Positions 51,423 to 61,553 of a stretch of 64,000 nt of DNA are shown here, in pieces (positions within the stretch are counted from its first letter, which is position 1; each line of letters begins with the position of its first letter). A program made the position numbers and the translations under genes. This DNA is from Sphingomonas sp. Lineage in GTDB: Bacteria; Pseudomonadota; Alphaproteobacteria; Sphingomonadales; Sphingomonadaceae. The stretch covers positions 62,001-126,000 of the forward strand of contig QFPK01000005.1 in NCBI GenBank assembly GCA_003248865.1, given 5' to 3'. The notes beneath the pieces are model-generated. The model had not been told where the DNA came from, ran no database searches, and saw nothing but the letters and a program-made list of their open reading frames with translations.

Positions 51423-52952
51423 GTGGCGACGGTCGCGGTGCCGCCGGCCGATGTGCCGCTGCTGAACCATGCCAGCCCGCGCATCGCCATCGTCGACATC
51501 GGATCCAATTCCGTCCGTCTTGTCGTATACAAGGGGCTGACGCGCACGCCCGCTGTGCTGTTCAACGAGAAGGTGATGGCGGGGCTGGGCAAGGGGCTGT
51601 CGCCGGGCGGGCAGCTTTCCGAGGAAGCCATGGACGTGGCGCTGGCGGCGCTGGCGCGTTTTGCCTTCCTCGCGCGGTCCATGGGGGTGGACAGTTTGCG
51701 CGCGGTGGCGACGGCGGCTGTGCGCGATGCCGCCAACGGGCCGGAATTCGTGGCGCGAATCGAGCAGTTCACCGGCCTTGAGGTGGAAATCATCGACGGC
51801 GAGACCGAGGCGCGCGGGGCGGCCTATGGCGTGATCGCCGGCATTCCCAAGGCCGACGGCGTGGTGGGCGATCTGGGCGGCGGTTCTCTGGAGCTGGTGC
51901 GGATCGCCAATGGCGAGGTGCATGAGCGTCTGTCGTTGCCGCTGGGGTCGCTGAGGCTGGACGCCTTCCGCAAGAAGGGCCGGCGCGAGCTGACGCAGAA
52001 GATCAACCAGGGGCTGAAGGGGCTGGGGTGGGCTGCCCTGGGCAAGGGCAAACCCTTCTATGCCGTGGGCGGCAGCTGGCGGGCGCTGACGCAGCTGTAC
52101 ATGCACCAGACCGACTGGCCGCTGCCGGTGACACATCATCATGTAATGCCCTCCGACGCGCCGGAGCGGCTGGTGCGCACGCTGGCGCATATCTCGGTGA
52201 AGTCGCTGAAGGATGTGCCCAACATCTCGTCATCGCGGGCGCCGCAGCTGCCGGGGGCGGCGGCGATGCTGCGGGCGGTGACAGCGAAGCTGGGCAGCAG
52301 CTGCATCATCAGCTCTGCCTATGGCTTGCGCGAAGGGCTGCTCTATCAGGCGCTGTCGCCGGCCGCGCGGCGGCAGGATCCGCTGCTGACGGCCGCGCGT
52401 GAGGCGGCCGAGCGCATGGGGCGTTTTTCCGACGGCAGCGATTCCGATGTGGGCGAGGCGCTGCTGGAGTTCAGCGACAGCTTGTTCCCCGATGAAGCGC
52501 CCGAGTTGCGCCGCATCCGCCATGCAGCCTGCCTGCTGGCCGACAGCGCCTGGCGGGCGCACCCGGACATGCGCGCGGAAGATGCGCTGGACACCGCGCT
52601 GCACGGCAATTGGGTGGGCGTGGATGCCGCCGAGCGGGCGATGATGGCGGCTGCGCTTTGGACGTTGAATGGCGGTGCCATGCCGGGCGGGGAGTCCGAT
52701 GCGTTGTATCTGCTGGCGCCGGCCGAGCGGCTGGCGCTGGCGCGGCTGTGGGGCCTGACGCTGCGGCTGGGGCAGCGGCTGGGGGGCGGTGCGGCCGAGG
52801 GGCTTCGCGGCAGTGCGCTGGTGAAGGAGCCGGGCTGGCTGGTGCTCAGCCTTCCGCGCGGCGCCGAGGCGCTCTACGCCGAACCGGTGCAACGACGGCA
52901 TCGCTATCTGGCGCAGGCGCTGGGGCTGGAGCCGAAGCTTCGTCTGGGCTGA
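51423..52952 (+). CDS. ppx: Exopolyphosphatase/guanosine pentaphosphatase family (Ppx/GppA)
   Basis: The protein has 509 residues. IAIVDIGSNSVRLVVY is the phosphate 1 motif, VVGDLGGGSLELVRI the phosphate 2 motif, and the C-terminal part is HD-like helical as in Ppx. It removes terminal phosphates from polyphosphate or pppGpp, in the cytosol. The start is GTG 51,423, 2 bases after the alaS stop. Its last 107 bases overlap, in opposite orientation, the end of rnd. Whether it acts on polyphosphate or (p)ppGpp cannot be told. Confidence 0.9.
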   Translation: MATVAVPPADVPLLNHASPRIAIVDIGSNSVRLVVYKGLTRTPAVLFNEKVMAGLGKGLSPGGQLSEEAMDVALAALARFAFLARSMGVDSLRAVATAAVRDAANGPEFVARIEQFTGLEVEIIDGETEARGAAYGVIAGIPKADGVVGDLGGGSLELVRIANGEVHERLSLPLGSLRLDAFRKKGRRELTQKINQGLKGLGWAALGKGKPFYAVGGSWRALTQLYMHQTDWPLPVTHHHVMPSDAPERLVRTLAHISVKSLKDVPNISSSRAPQLPGAAAMLRAVTAKLGSSCIISSAYGLREGLLYQALSPAARRQDPLLTAAREAAERMGRFSDGSDSDVGEALLEFSDSLFPDEAPELRRIRHAACLLADSAWRAHPDMRAEDALDTALHGNWVGVDAAERAMMAAALWTLNGGAMPGGESDALYLLAPAERLALARLWGLTLRLGQRLGGGAAEGLRGSALVKEPGWLVLSLPRGAEALYAEPVQRRHRYLAQALGLEPKLRLG

Positions 52953-54150
52953 TATCGGGTTCTGATGCAGGCGCCTCGGGCGCGGGCGTTCCCGCCAGCT
53001 GCCGCATGCGCATCTTGCCGTTGGAGACCGAGAAGCCCAGCCGGCCTTCCACCAGCGCCAGCGCGTCCTCGCCGAACAGCTGACGGCGCCAGCCGTCCAG
53101 GATGGGCAGGCCGTCGCGGGCGCCGGCGGCAAGCGCTTCCATCTCGTCTGCCCGGGCGATCAGCCGCGGCGCAACGCTGGATTCCTTGGCGCGGACTTTC
53201 AGCAGCAGCTTCAGCAGGTCTGCGATGAGCGAGGCATCGGTTGAAAGGCCGGGGCGGTTTTCCTTCGGCGGCATTTCCGAATCCGGTAGCGGTTCCGCCG
53301 ACGCGATGGCCGCCAGCAGCCGCTGGCCGATGGCATTGCCAGCCCAGGTGGGGGAGAGGCCGCGCACCCGCGCCAGATCGGCCTGGGCAGTGGGCGGGGC
53401 GGCCGCGAGATCAGCGAGAGTCTCGTCTTTCACGATGCGGCCGCGCGGCACATTCTTGTCGCGCGCTTCCAGTTCGCGCCAGCGCGCCAGCGCCTTAAGC
53501 CGCCCCAGCACCTCGGGCTTGCGGTTGGGGAGCTTCAGCCGGAGCCAGGCGGTGTCCGGGTTCACCACATAGTTTGACGGGTCCGACAGGCGGGCCATTT
53601 CCTCGTCCAGCCATTCGCCGCGGCCGGTCTTGATCAGCCGGTTCAGCATCTTGGGGAACAGCTGGGAGAGGTAGGTGACGTCTCCGATGGCATAATGAAT
53701 CTGCCGGTCGGACAGCGGGCGACGGGCCCAGTCGGTGAAGCGGGCGCCCTTGTCGATCTGCTGGCCGGTGAAATGAGCGACGAGATTGGCGTAGCTGACC
53801 TGTTCGCCCATGCCCATCGCCATGGCTGCGATCTGGGTGTCGAACAGCGGGAAGGGCACTTTCCCGCTGAGATTCATGAAGATTTCGATGTCCTGACCGC
53901 CCGCGTGCAGCACTTTCAGGATCGAGTCGTCGGCCAGAAGGTCCAGAAACGGCTTGAGATCGAGGCCGTCGGCCAGCGGATCGACGGCAAAAGCCTCTTC
54001 CGGGGAGGCCAGCTGGATCAGGCAAAGCTCTGGATAATAAGTGTTTTCCCGCATGAACTCGGTATCGACGCAGACCACGTCATGGGCCTTCAGGCGCTCG
54101 GTGAGGCGAGCGAGTGTCTCTGTGTCTGTGACAAGCGGGTGAATCTTCAT
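52846..54150 (-). CDS. rnd: Ribonuclease D
   Basis: The protein has 434 residues, somewhat longer than RNase D of Escherichia coli (375). The DEDD exonuclease domain shows CVDTEFMRE, HAGGQDIEIF, SYANL and the YAIGDVTYL motif. Two HRDC-like domains follow, and the C-terminal tail (about 400-434) is rich in Ala, Pro and Arg. It trims tRNA and other RNA 3' ends. ATG 54,150 begins MKIHPLV. The tail reads across the ppx end from the other strand, an overlap of 107 bases. The aspS gene starts 66 bases away on the opposite strand. Confidence 0.93.
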   Translation of the reverse strand: MKIHPLVTDTETLARLTERLKAHDVVCVDTEFMRENTYYPELCLIQLASPEEAFAVDPLADGLDLKPFLDLLADDSILKVLHAGGQDIEIFMNLSGKVPFPLFDTQIAAMAMGMGEQVSYANLVAHFTGQQIDKGARFTDWARRPLSDRQIHYAIGDVTYLSQLFPKMLNRLIKTGRGEWLDEEMARLSDPSNYVVNPDTAWLRLKLPNRKPEVLGRLKALARWRELEARDKNVPRGRIVKDETLADLAAAPPTAQADLARVRGLSPTWAGNAIGQRLLAAIASAEPLPDSEMPPKENRPGLSTDASLIADLLKLLLKVRAKESSVAPRLIARADEMEALAAGARDGLPILDGWRRQLFGEDALALVEGRLGFSVSNGKMRMRQLAGTPAPEAPASEPDISPDEASAPAPAPAPDSDAVVAPVRRRAPRRRAEG

Positions 54151-54216
54151 GGAAGCCCGATAGCCTGAGGATGCGCGCTTGACAAAAGGGTGCCCTTTGC
54201 CCTTGACCCCCGCCCC

Positions 54217-56019
54217 ATGAGCACCAACACCCAACATGCGTATCGCACCCATCATTGTGCCGAACTGACGGCCGCGAATGTCGGCGAAACTGTCCGCCTC
54301 TCCGGCTGGATTCACCGCAAGCGCGACCATGGCGGCGTGCTGTTCATCGACCTGCGCGACCATCATGGCCTGACTCAGCTGGTGGCGGCGGCCGGTTCGC
54401 CGTTCCTGCCCCAGCTGGACGGGCTGCGGCTGGAATCGGTGGTGACCATCGACGGCGAAGTCGTGGCCCGCAGCGAAGGCACCGTGAACCCGAACCTGCC
54501 CACCGGCGCAATCGAGGTGCGTGTGCGGGGCGTGACCGTGCAATCCGAAGCGGCCGAGCTGCCGCTGCCGGTGGCGGGCGAAGCGGAATATCCCGAGGAT
54601 ATCCGCCTGCGCTACCGCTTCCTCGACCTGCGCCGGGAACGGCTGCACAAGAATATCGTGCTGCGCTCCAAGGTGATTTCCAGCCTGCGGCAGCGCATGC
54701 AGGCGCAGGGCTTCACCGAATATCAGACGCCGATCCTGACCGCCTCTTCGCCGGAAGGGGCGCGGGACTTTCTGGTGCCGAGCCGCCTGCATCCGGGCAA
54801 ATTCTATGCGCTTCCGCAGGCGCCGCAGATGTTCAAGCAGCTGCTGATGGTGGCGGGCTTCGACCGTTACTTCCAGATCGCGCCCTGCTTCCGCGATGAG
54901 GATGCGCGGGCGGATCGTTCCCCCGGGGAGTTTTACCAGCTCGACTTCGAGATGAGCTTCGTGACGCAGGAAGATGTGTTCCAGGCGATCGAGCCGGTGC
55001 TGGCGGGCGTGTTCGCGGAATTCGCGGGCTGGAACCGGGACAAGCCCTGGGAGGTGACCAGCGGCGCCTTCCCGCGGATTCCCTATCGCGACTCCATGCT
55101 GAAATACGGCAACGACAAGCCCGACCTGAGGAACCCGCTGCTGATCAGCGATGTGTCCGATCATTTCCGCACGTCCGGCTTTGGCCTGTTCGAGAAGATC
55201 GTGGGCTCGGGCGGTGTGGTGCGTGCCATTCCGGCGCCGAACACTGCGGACAAGAGCCGCAAATTCTTCGACGACATGAACGAATGGGCCCGCAGCGAAG
55301 GCCATGCGGGGCTTGGCTATGTGACGCGCAAGGGCGGCGAATTCGGCGGCCCGATCGCCAAGAACCATGGCACCGAGGGCATGGAAGCCATTTATGCCCA
55401 GCTGGGGCTGGGGCCGGACGATGGGCTGTTCTTCGCAGCCGGCAAGGAATTGCCTGCCGCGAAGCTGGCCGGTTTCGCGCGCACCCGCGTGGGCGAGCAG
55501 CTGGGGCTGATCGAGCAGGGCGCCTATAAATTCTGCTGGATCGTGGATTTCCCCATGTTCGAGGCGGACGAGGAAACCGGCAAGATCGATTTCAGCCACA
55601 ACCCCTTCTCCATGCCGCAGGGCGAGATGGATGCGCTGGTCAGCAAGGATCCGCTGGAGATCCTGGCGTATCAGTATGACATCGTCTGCAACGGGGTGGA
55701 GCTGTCCTCCGGCGCGATCCGGAACCACAAGCCCGAGATCATGTACAAGGCGTTCGAAATCGCCGGCTACACGCAGGAGCAGGTGGACACGAACTTCCCC
55801 GGCATGATCAACGCCTTCAAATATGGCGCGCCGCCGCACGGCGGCTCCGCGCCGGGCGTGGACCGGATCGTGATGCTGATCGCGGACGAGCCCAACATCC
55901 GCGAAGTCACGCTGTTCCCGCTGAACCAGAAGGCGGAAGACCTGATGATGAACGCGCCGTCTGCCGTGAGCGAGAAGCAGCTGCGCGAACTGCATATCCA
56001 GCCGCGCAAGCCGGCGTAA
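54217..56019 (+). CDS. aspS: Aspartyl-tRNA synthetase (bacterial type)
   Basis: The protein has 600 residues, the bacterial AspRS length. The anticodon OB fold (about 1-110, [20 protein letters not shown]) is followed by class II motif 2 ([19 protein letters not shown]) and motif 3 ([17 protein letters not shown]), with the bacterial insertion domain between them. It charges tRNA-Asp, possibly also tRNA-Asn in an alphaproteobacterium lacking AsnRS. ATG 54,217 starts [11 protein letters not shown] strong terminator follows. It is divergent from rnd. Confidence 0.96.
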   Translation: MSTNTQHAYRTHHCAELTAANVGETVRLSGWIHRKRDHGGVLFIDLRDHHGLTQLVAAAGSPFLPQLDGLRLESVVTIDGEVVARSEGTVNPNLPTGAIEVRVRGVTVQSEAAELPLPVAGEAEYPEDIRLRYRFLDLRRERLHKNIVLRSKVISSLRQRMQAQGFTEYQTPILTASSPEGARDFLVPSRLHPGKFYALPQAPQMFKQLLMVAGFDRYFQIAPCFRDEDARADRSPGEFYQLDFEMSFVTQEDVFQAIEPVLAGVFAEFAGWNRDKPWEVTSGAFPRIPYRDSMLKYGNDKPDLRNPLLISDVSDHFRTSGFGLFEKIVGSGGVVRAIPAPNTADKSRKFFDDMNEWARSEGHAGLGYVTRKGGEFGGPIAKNHGTEGMEAIYAQLGLGPDDGLFFAAGKELPAAKLAGFARTRVGEQLGLIEQGAYKFCWIVDFPMFEADEETGKIDFSHNPFSMPQGEMDALVSKDPLEILAYQYDIVCNGVELSSGAIRNHKPEIMYKAFEIAGYTQEQVDTNFPGMINAFKYGAPPHGGSAPGVDRIVMLIADEPNIREVTLFPLNQKAEDLMMNAPSAVSEKQLRELHIQPRKPA

Positions 56020-56043
56020 GGCGTATCGCAGAACGGAGATGTG

Positions 56044-56074
56044 AAAAGGGCGGGGTTTTCACCCCGCCCTTTTT
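56044..56074 (+). terminator. Intrinsic terminator after aspS
   Basis: A 13-bp stem (56,044-56,056 with 56,061-56,073) with loop tttc and a T run. It lies 24 bases after the aspS stop and just before the converging redoxin gene. Confidence 0.92.
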
Positions 56075-56094
56075 CATTTCGGCCCGGTTCGGGA

Positions 56095-56691
56095 TCAGTA
56101 TTTGACGGAGCAGCCGTAGGGCTTGCTGGTCGGCGTGCCCACCGCCTTGCCGGCCTTCACATCTGCCAGCGCCAGCTTCACCAGCGGGTCCGCCTTGGCG
56201 ATATCGGCCGGGTTGGCGCTGGGAATGCTGTCGATGCCGCCGGCGTAGGCCAGCGTGCCGTCGGGTGCGACCACGAACATGTGCGGCGTAGTGCGGGCGC
56301 CATAGGCCTGGCCGATGGTGCCGCCCGCATCCAGCAGATAGGCGGTGGACTGGGTGCCTTGCTGGCGGATTTTCGCATTGGCTTCAGTGCCCGTCACATG
56401 GCCCTGCTTGCCCGGCGCGCCCGAGTTGATCGTCAGCCAGACGGCGCCATCCTTGCGGGCCTGCGCCTGCAGCTTCTGCATGTCTCCGCCGGAATAATAT
56501 TTCTGCACGAAGGGGCATTCGGCGTTGGTCCATTCCAGCACCACCGGCTTGCCCTTGAAATCGGACAGGCTGACGGTGCGGCCGTTGGAATCCGTGGCGG
56601 TGAAGGCCGGGGCGGGTTGGCCCACGACTGCGGCTGCCAGTGCCGGGGCGGCAATGACGAGTGCGGCTGCTGCAAACAGGGGCTTCATCAT
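56095..56691 (-). CDS. Periplasmic redoxin (AhpC/TSA-type thioredoxin-like protein)
   Basis: The protein has 198 residues. A signal peptide (MMKPLFAAAALVIAAPALAAA) is followed by a thioredoxin fold with GQPAPAFTATDSNGRTVSLS, VVLEWTNAECPFVQKYY (single active Cys) and TTPHMFVVAPDGTLAYAGG (cis-Pro). The usual CxxC is reduced to one Cys, so a peroxiredoxin-like or acceptor role is likely. ATG 56,691 is preferred because aaggag lies 6 bases upstream. It follows the DsbD-like gene by 29 bases on the same strand, and that protein may reduce it. Confidence 0.85.
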   Translation of the reverse strand: MMKPLFAAAALVIAAPALAAAVVGQPAPAFTATDSNGRTVSLSDFKGKPVVLEWTNAECPFVQKYYSGGDMQKLQAQARKDGAVWLTINSGAPGKQGHVTGTEANAKIRQQGTQSTAYLLDAGGTIGQAYGARTTPHMFVVAPDGTLAYAGGIDSIPSANPADIAKADPLVKLALADVKAGKAVGTPTSKPYGCSVKY

Positions 56692-56720
56692 GGTCGTCTC
56701 CTTCTTGAACATCTTTTGTA

Positions 56721-58811
56721 TCAGCCGGCTGATGAACCGGGGGTTGCAAGCCCGGTAAGCGTGCCGACCGTCAGGATCTGCGGCAATTCGGTGATGGTGC
56801 CATCGCTGCCGTAGAAAAGGTAGAGCGGGATACCGGCGCGGCCGCGTTCTTCCAGGAAGCGGGCGATGGCCGGGTCCGGTCGTGTCCAGTCACCCACCAT
56901 CACCTGGATGCCGGCTTTGCGGAAGGTTTCGGCCACGGCCGGGTCCGACAGGGCGCCCTTTTCGTTCACCTTGCACGTCAGGCACCAGTCTGCGGTGAAA
57001 TAGAGGAAGGTGGGTTTCCGTTCGGATTGCGCGCGGGCGATGGCCTCGGGGGAGAAGGCTGTGGCGGACAGGCCTTCGGGGCCGGGGTCGGCCGTGAGGC
57101 CGCCGTCGTCGGTGGCGAAGGCGCCCAGTGCCAGCGGAGAGAGCAGCGCGAGCAGGGCGGCCAGCGAGATGGTGATGACGACGGAGGCCTGCTTCTGCTG
57201 GCGAAGGCCAAGGATCCACAACATGATGGCCAGCATGAGCGAGAGCGTGAGGCCGGTGATGAGCGCGTTCAGCCCGGCCTGACGCCCCAGCACCCAGGCC
57301 AGCGCCAGTGCGGTGAGGAACATGGGGACGGCGAGGATGCGGCGGAAATTCTGCATCCAGGGGCCGGGCTTCGGCAGGCGACGGCGGAGTGCGGGGATGA
57401 AGCCGATGGCGAGGAAGGGCAGCGCCAGGCCGAAGCCGAGGCCTGCGAACACTGCGACCCCGGCGGCGGGTGGCAGCACGAGCGCCGCGCCGAGCGCGCC
57501 TGCCATGAAGGGGCCGGTGCAGGGGGTGGCGACGAAGGCGGCGAGCGCGCCGGTGAAGAAGGCGCCCTTCGAACCGGGTTTCGACGCGAGGCCGGAGCCG
57601 ATGTTGGAGGTGCCGAGATTGACTTCGAAGAGGCCCGCGAAATTGAGCCCGATCGTCAGCGTGAGCAGCATCAGGAACAGGATAACGCGCGGGTCCTGCA
57701 GCTGGAACGCCCAGCCCGCGCCCGCACCTGCGGCGGCAATGGCGATGGCTGCGATGCCCAGCAGCGTGGTGACGAGCATGACGCCGCCGGTATAGGCGAG
57801 ACCCTCCGCGCGGGCATGGGCCTGAGATTCCCCCGATTTGGCGAGGCTGAGTGCCTTCAGGCTGAGGATGGGGAAGACGCAGGGCATCAGGTTCAAAAGA
57901 AGGCCGCCGAGGATGGCGAGGCCGAGCGCGGGCCAGAAGGCGGCCATAGAGGCCGTTCTGCTCTTGCTGCCGAGCGGTTCTCCGCTGGGCACCGTGCCGG
58001 GGCTGGCGCTGAGGCTGAGGCCCATCACTTGCCTGTCGCGTTCGATGCGCAGCACGCCCGGAACGGCCGTGGGGGTCATTCCCGGCACGGCGTCGGCCTC
58101 GATCACCAGCGAATTTTCCGTGCGGCTGACGGTTTGCGGGGCGGCGAACAGGAAGCTGTCGTCCCCGCCGGCGAAGAAATGGGCTGCCGTGACGGAGCCC
58201 GGGTCTGCGAAGGGGATGTTCAGGCGGATGCGCTTGCCGTCGGTCGCGAAGCTGGCTGGTTCGGCAAGCTGGCGGGGGAGAGCTGCCCGGGCCTCGTCGA
58301 AATTCGCCCGTTGTGCGGGATCGGCCGCGCCGTCGCCGATGGGAAGGGTGAGGTCAAGATCGGCGCCTTCAGGGATGCAGATCTTGTCGTCGCACACCAG
58401 CCAGTCGATGCGGCCTTTCAGCGGAAGCTCGCCGCTGGCGCCCTGCGGCACGGTGACGTCTGCGAGGAGGGTGTTCTTCTCGCCATAGACATGGTTCATC
58501 AGCCCGGCGACGACATAGGTCTTCGGCACGGGATAGCGGAAGGCCGAGACGGTGACGCCCTTGGGCAGGGTCCATTCGGCGCGGGTGGCCATGCCGCTGT
58601 CACCGGGATTTTCCCAATAGGTGTGCCAGCCGGGCTTCGGCGTCATCACCAGCCCGATGGTGAAGCGCTGGCCGGGCGCGGGGGCTTTGGCCTCGCTGAT
58701 CAGTTCGACGCTGGTGTTTTCGAGATGCGCGCTGCTGGCGGCGAGGGCCGGACCATGGAGCATGGGGGCAGCGAGGAGGGCGGCGAACGCGAGGAGCAGG
58801 CGGGCAAGCAT
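56721..58811 (-). CDS. DsbD/ScsB-type thiol:disulfide interchange protein
   Basis: The protein has 696 residues. A signal peptide precedes a periplasmic DsbD-like N domain (about 30-270, with DWLVCDDKICIPEG, a Cys pair). A transmembrane core of about eight helices follows, carrying NLMPCVFPILSLKAL and FVATPCTGPF, the two conserved Cys-Pro sites. A C-terminal thioredoxin domain ends it (ADWCLTCKVNE). It passes electrons from the cytosol to the periplasm. The redoxin downstream (co-oriented, 29 bases away) is a likely target. Start ATG 58,811 begins MLARLLLAFAALLAAP. Confidence 0.92.
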   Translation of the reverse strand: MLARLLLAFAALLAAPMLHGPALAASSAHLENTSVELISEAKAPAPGQRFTIGLVMTPKPGWHTYWENPGDSGMATRAEWTLPKGVTVSAFRYPVPKTYVVAGLMNHVYGEKNTLLADVTVPQGASGELPLKGRIDWLVCDDKICIPEGADLDLTLPIGDGAADPAQRANFDEARAALPRQLAEPASFATDGKRIRLNIPFADPGSVTAAHFFAGGDDSFLFAAPQTVSRTENSLVIEADAVPGMTPTAVPGVLRIERDRQVMGLSLSASPGTVPSGEPLGSKSRTASMAAFWPALGLAILGGLLLNLMPCVFPILSLKALSLAKSGESQAHARAEGLAYTGGVMLVTTLLGIAAIAIAAAGAGAGWAFQLQDPRVILFLMLLTLTIGLNFAGLFEVNLGTSNIGSGLASKPGSKGAFFTGALAAFVATPCTGPFMAGALGAALVLPPAAGVAVFAGLGFGLALPFLAIGFIPALRRRLPKPGPWMQNFRRILAVPMFLTALALAWVLGRQAGLNALITGLTLSLMLAIMLWILGLRQQKQASVVITISLAALLALLSPLALGAFATDDGGLTADPGPEGLSATAFSPEAIARAQSERKPTFLYFTADWCLTCKVNEKGALSDPAVAETFRKAGIQVMVGDWTRPDPAIARFLEERGRAGIPLYLFYGSDGTITELPQILTVGTLTGLATPGSSAG

Positions 58812-58998
58812 CGGCGCCTGTTTAGGGGAGGGGGCGCGGCGGGGGAAGGGTGGTTGCGGCCGGCTGTGGGCGGGGTGGGTTGGCGGTGGGGCGACTCCGG
58901 GCGGGCTGAGCCCGCCCGGGCGCTGGGGTTGGATGCCAAAGAAGGGAAGGAAGCAGGAAGAAGGAGGGGGCGCGGCAAAGCCGCGCCGTCGGACACGC
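58812..58998. other. Intergenic stretch with GC-rich hairpins between rpsI and the DsbD-like gene
   Basis: No gene is seen. Two strong stems, 58,897-58,905/58,911-58,919 and 58,969-58,976/58,980-58,987, lie here next to the terminator. The second has a 3-base loop. They may stabilise the terminator region or be remnants of repeats. Confidence 0.5.
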
Positions 58999-59030
58999 AG
59001 AAAAGGCGGGGTTGAGGCCCCGCCTTTTCT
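58999..59030 (-). terminator. Terminator after rpsI
   Basis: A perfect 13-bp stem (58,999-59,011 with 59,018-59,030) has a 6-base loop and starts with tttt/aaaa runs on both sides, so it can act on either strand. It lies 78 bases after the rpsI stop. Confidence 0.9.
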
Positions 59031-59107
59031 CGTGCCGTCCGATCGCGCACGCGAGTCCGTGGGCCTTCCCGGGATTGCTGCGCAATCCCGGTCCAGGCCA
59101 CGGCCGC

Positions 59108-59692
59108 TTAGCGCTTGGAGAACTGGAAGCTACGACGTGCCTTGGCCTTGCCGTACTTCTTCCGCTCGACCGCGCGGCTGTCGCGGGTCAGGAAGCCGGC
59201 CTGCTTCACCGCAGTGCGCAGGGTCGGTTCGTAACGGGTCAGCGCCTGGGCGATGCCGTGCTTCACGGCGCCGGCCTGGCCGGAGAGGCCGCCGCCGACG
59301 ACGGTGGCGACGACGTCATATTGTTCACGGCGCTCGGCCACGTCGAACGGCTGGTTGATCACCAGACGCAGCGTGGGGCGGGCGAAATAGACGGTCTGGT
59401 CACGGCCGTTGACGATGATCTTGCCGGTGCCGGGCTTCAGCCACACGCGGGCCACGGCATCCTTCCGACGACCGGTCGCATAGGCGCGGCCGAACTTGTC
59501 CAGGATCTGCGGGCGCAGCGCGACGGGTTCGGCCTGAACCGGAGCCGGCGCGGTTTCCACGGCGGGAGCGGCGACGGCGGCGGGCGCCGCAGGCGCCGGG
59601 GCGGCGGCTTCGGACTGCTGCAGCTTCGCGAGGTCCGCGAGGCTCATGCGGGAATCCTGGAAGCCCTGCTCTTCGGTGTTGTTATCGCTCAT
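59108..59692 (-). CDS. rpsI: 30S ribosomal protein S9
   Basis: The protein has 194 residues against about 130 for Escherichia coli S9. The core (about 67-194) has [37 protein letters not shown] and the C-terminal [17 protein letters not shown], which reaches into the decoding site. An extra N-terminal part (about 1-62) is rich in Ala and Pro. ATG 59,692 overlaps the L13 stop by 4 bases. The two genes form the usual rplM-rpsI operon. Confidence 0.95.
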   Translation of the reverse strand: MSDNNTEEQGFQDSRMSLADLAKLQQSEAAAPAPAAPAAVAAPAVETAPAPVQAEPVALRPQILDKFGRAYATGRRKDAVARVWLKPGTGKIIVNGRDQTVYFARPTLRLVINQPFDVAERREQYDVVATVVGGGLSGQAGAVKHGIAQALTRYEPTLRTAVKQAGFLTRDSRAVERKKYGKAKARRSFQFSKR

Positions 59693-60165
59693 TGCGCGGC
59701 AACCTTATTCTTGCGGTTCATCGAGGCGACATCGAGCACCTCGGGGTTTTGCGCGGCATGGGGATGCTCGCTGCCGGCGAAGACGCGCAGGTTGCGCATC
59801 TGCTGGCGGCCGAGCGGACCACGCGGCACCATGCGTTCCACGGCCTTTTCAAGGACGCGCTCCGGGAAGCGGCCTTCCAACACCTTGTCGGCGCGGACTT
59901 CCTTGATGCCGCCGGCATAGCCGGTGTGGCGGTAGTACATCTTCTGCGAGGCCTTGCGGCCCGTGAAGCGCACCTTTTCCGCGTTGATGACGATGACATT
60001 GTCACCGCAATCGACGTGCGGGGTGAAGCTGGCCTTGTGCTTGCCGCGCAGGCGGTTGGCGACGATGGAAGCCAGACGGCCGACGACGAGACCGTCGGCA
60101 TCGATCAGGATCCACTTCTTTTCGACCTCGGCGGGTTTCGCCGAGGCAGTGGTGCGGGTGAGCAT
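59689..60165 (-). CDS. rplM: 50S ribosomal protein L13
   Basis: The protein has 158 residues. [24 protein letters not shown] and [21 protein letters not shown] are the L13 signature blocks, with [20 protein letters not shown] near the end. It is an early-assembling large-subunit protein. ATG 60,165 follows aagga, and a longer frame upstream is not used because the conserved protein starts here. It leads the rplM-rpsI operon. Confidence 0.95.
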   Translation of the reverse strand: MLTRTTASAKPAEVEKKWILIDADGLVVGRLASIVANRLRGKHKASFTPHVDCGDNVIVINAEKVRFTGRKASQKMYYRHTGYAGGIKEVRADKVLEGRFPERVLEKAVERMVPRGPLGRQQMRNLRVFAGSEHPHAAQNPEVLDVASMNRKNKVAAQ

Positions 60166-60292
60166 CGCTTGTCCTTGGATTGCAGATATGTTGTTCAGGG
60201 GTGCGCCCCTAGGGCAAGGCATGGGAAAAGGCAAGGAAATGACGTGTGGTATTTTCATACCGCATGTTGGCGAAGCCCATCGGTCGGGGTGA

Positions 60293-61549
60293 TCAGGGCC
60301 TGTTCTTTGCTCTGCCCGTGAGCAGGCGGGCACCGCGCCCATAGGTGAACCAGGCCCAGGACCAGTTCATATAGACCATGACCCTGCTGCGGAAATCGAC
60401 AAGCAGCATGAGGTGCACGAGAGACCACGCCAGCCAGGCCGGAAACCCCTTCAGCTGGAACCGGCCGAAATCGGCGATGGCGCGTGAGCGGCCGATGATG
60501 GCCATGGTGCCGAGGTTGCGATAGCGGAAGGCGGGCGGGGGCGCCTTTCCGGCAACACGGGCCGCCAGCAGCCTGCCAACATATTTGCCCTGTTGTTTGG
60601 CGACGGGCGCGAGGCCGGGGAGCGGCTTGCCGTCACCGGAATCATGGCTGGCGACGTCCCCGATCGCGAAGATGTTGGGGTGGCCGGGAACCGAGCAATC
60701 CGGCAGGACGCGGACCGCGCCGTTCCGGGCGGCCTCTGCACCCAGCCATTGCGCTGCGGGCCTTGCCTGCGTGCCCGCACACCACAGGACGTTGGCGGCC
60801 CGGATGCGCTCTTCGCCGAGCACGATGCCCTGATCGTCCACCAGCGATACGGCCTGACCCAGACGAACATCGACGCCCAGCGACCGGAGCGCATCCGTCG
60901 CATAGGCGGGGAGGCCGGCGGGAAAGGCGTTCAGCACATTGTTGCCGGCTTCGCACAGGATGATGCGGGCGGATTTCGGATCGATCCGCCGGAAGTCGCG
61001 CGCGAGGGTTGTCTGGGCGAGTTCGGCGATGGTACCCGCCAGTTCGACCCCTGTCGGCCCGCCGCCCACAACCACGAAGGTCATCAGGCGGCGTGCTTCC
61101 TGGGGATCAGTCGTCTGTTCGGCTTCCTCAAACGCGAGCAGCAGCCGTTCCCGGATATCGAGGGCGTCGTTCAGCGATTTCAGCACGCGGGCATGTCGAG
61201 CCCATTCGTCGTGGCCGAAGAAACTGTAGGCGGCCCCGGTTGCCAGCACGAGATAATCATAGGGGAGGGCGGTGCCGCCCCCCAGCAGGACGCTGCCCTT
61301 TTCACTGTCCAGCCCGGTCACTTCGGCCATCAGCACCCGCACGCCGTGATACCCCCGGATCAGTGCGCGGCTGGCCGTGGCGATATCCGCAGGCGACAGG
61401 GCCGCCGTTGCGACCTGATACAGCAGTGGCTGGAAGAGGTGGTGATTGGTCTGGTCAACCAGCGTGATGTCGGCCTGGGCGCCCTTCAACGCCCGCACCA
61501 CTGCCATTCCGCCGAAACCTGCGCCGACGATGACGATCCTTGGGGCCAT
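60293..61549 (-). CDS. ndh: Type II NADH dehydrogenase (NDH-2)
   Basis: The protein has 418 residues. [18 protein letters not shown] binds [24 protein letters not shown] binds NADH, and [14 protein letters not shown] is the second FAD contact. The Gln pair of the quinone site, [10 protein letters not shown], is present. A hydrophobic C-terminal helix (about 375-400) attaches it to the membrane. It passes electrons from NADH to quinone without pumping protons. ATG 61,549 lies 5 bases after the ctaA stop, so the genes are co-transcribed. Confidence 0.9.
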   Translation of the reverse strand: MAPRIVIVGAGFGGMAVVRALKGAQADITLVDQTNHHLFQPLLYQVATAALSPADIATASRALIRGYHGVRVLMAEVTGLDSEKGSVLLGGGTALPYDYLVLATGAAYSFFGHDEWARHARVLKSLNDALDIRERLLLAFEEAEQTTDPQEARRLMTFVVVGGGPTGVELAGTIAELAQTTLARDFRRIDPKSARIILCEAGNNVLNAFPAGLPAYATDALRSLGVDVRLGQAVSLVDDQGIVLGEERIRAANVLWCAGTQARPAAQWLGAEAARNGAVRVLPDCSVPGHPNIFAIGDVASHDSGDGKPLPGLAPVAKQQGKYVGRLLAARVAGKAPPPAFRYRNLGTMAIIGRSRAIADFGRFQLKGFPAWLAWSLVHLMLLVDFRSRVMVYMNWSWAWFTYGRGARLLTGRAKNRP

Positions 61550-61553
61550 TTCG

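Noticed and set aside
52846..55995. Extension of the rnd frame to over 1000 codons
   Set aside because: The RNase D fold starts at ATG 54,150, and the rest lies opposite aspS with no domain similarity.
57027..59015. Plus-strand frame of 662 codons opposite the DsbD-like gene
   Set aside because: It is of low complexity and lies opposite a gene with clear DsbD motifs.
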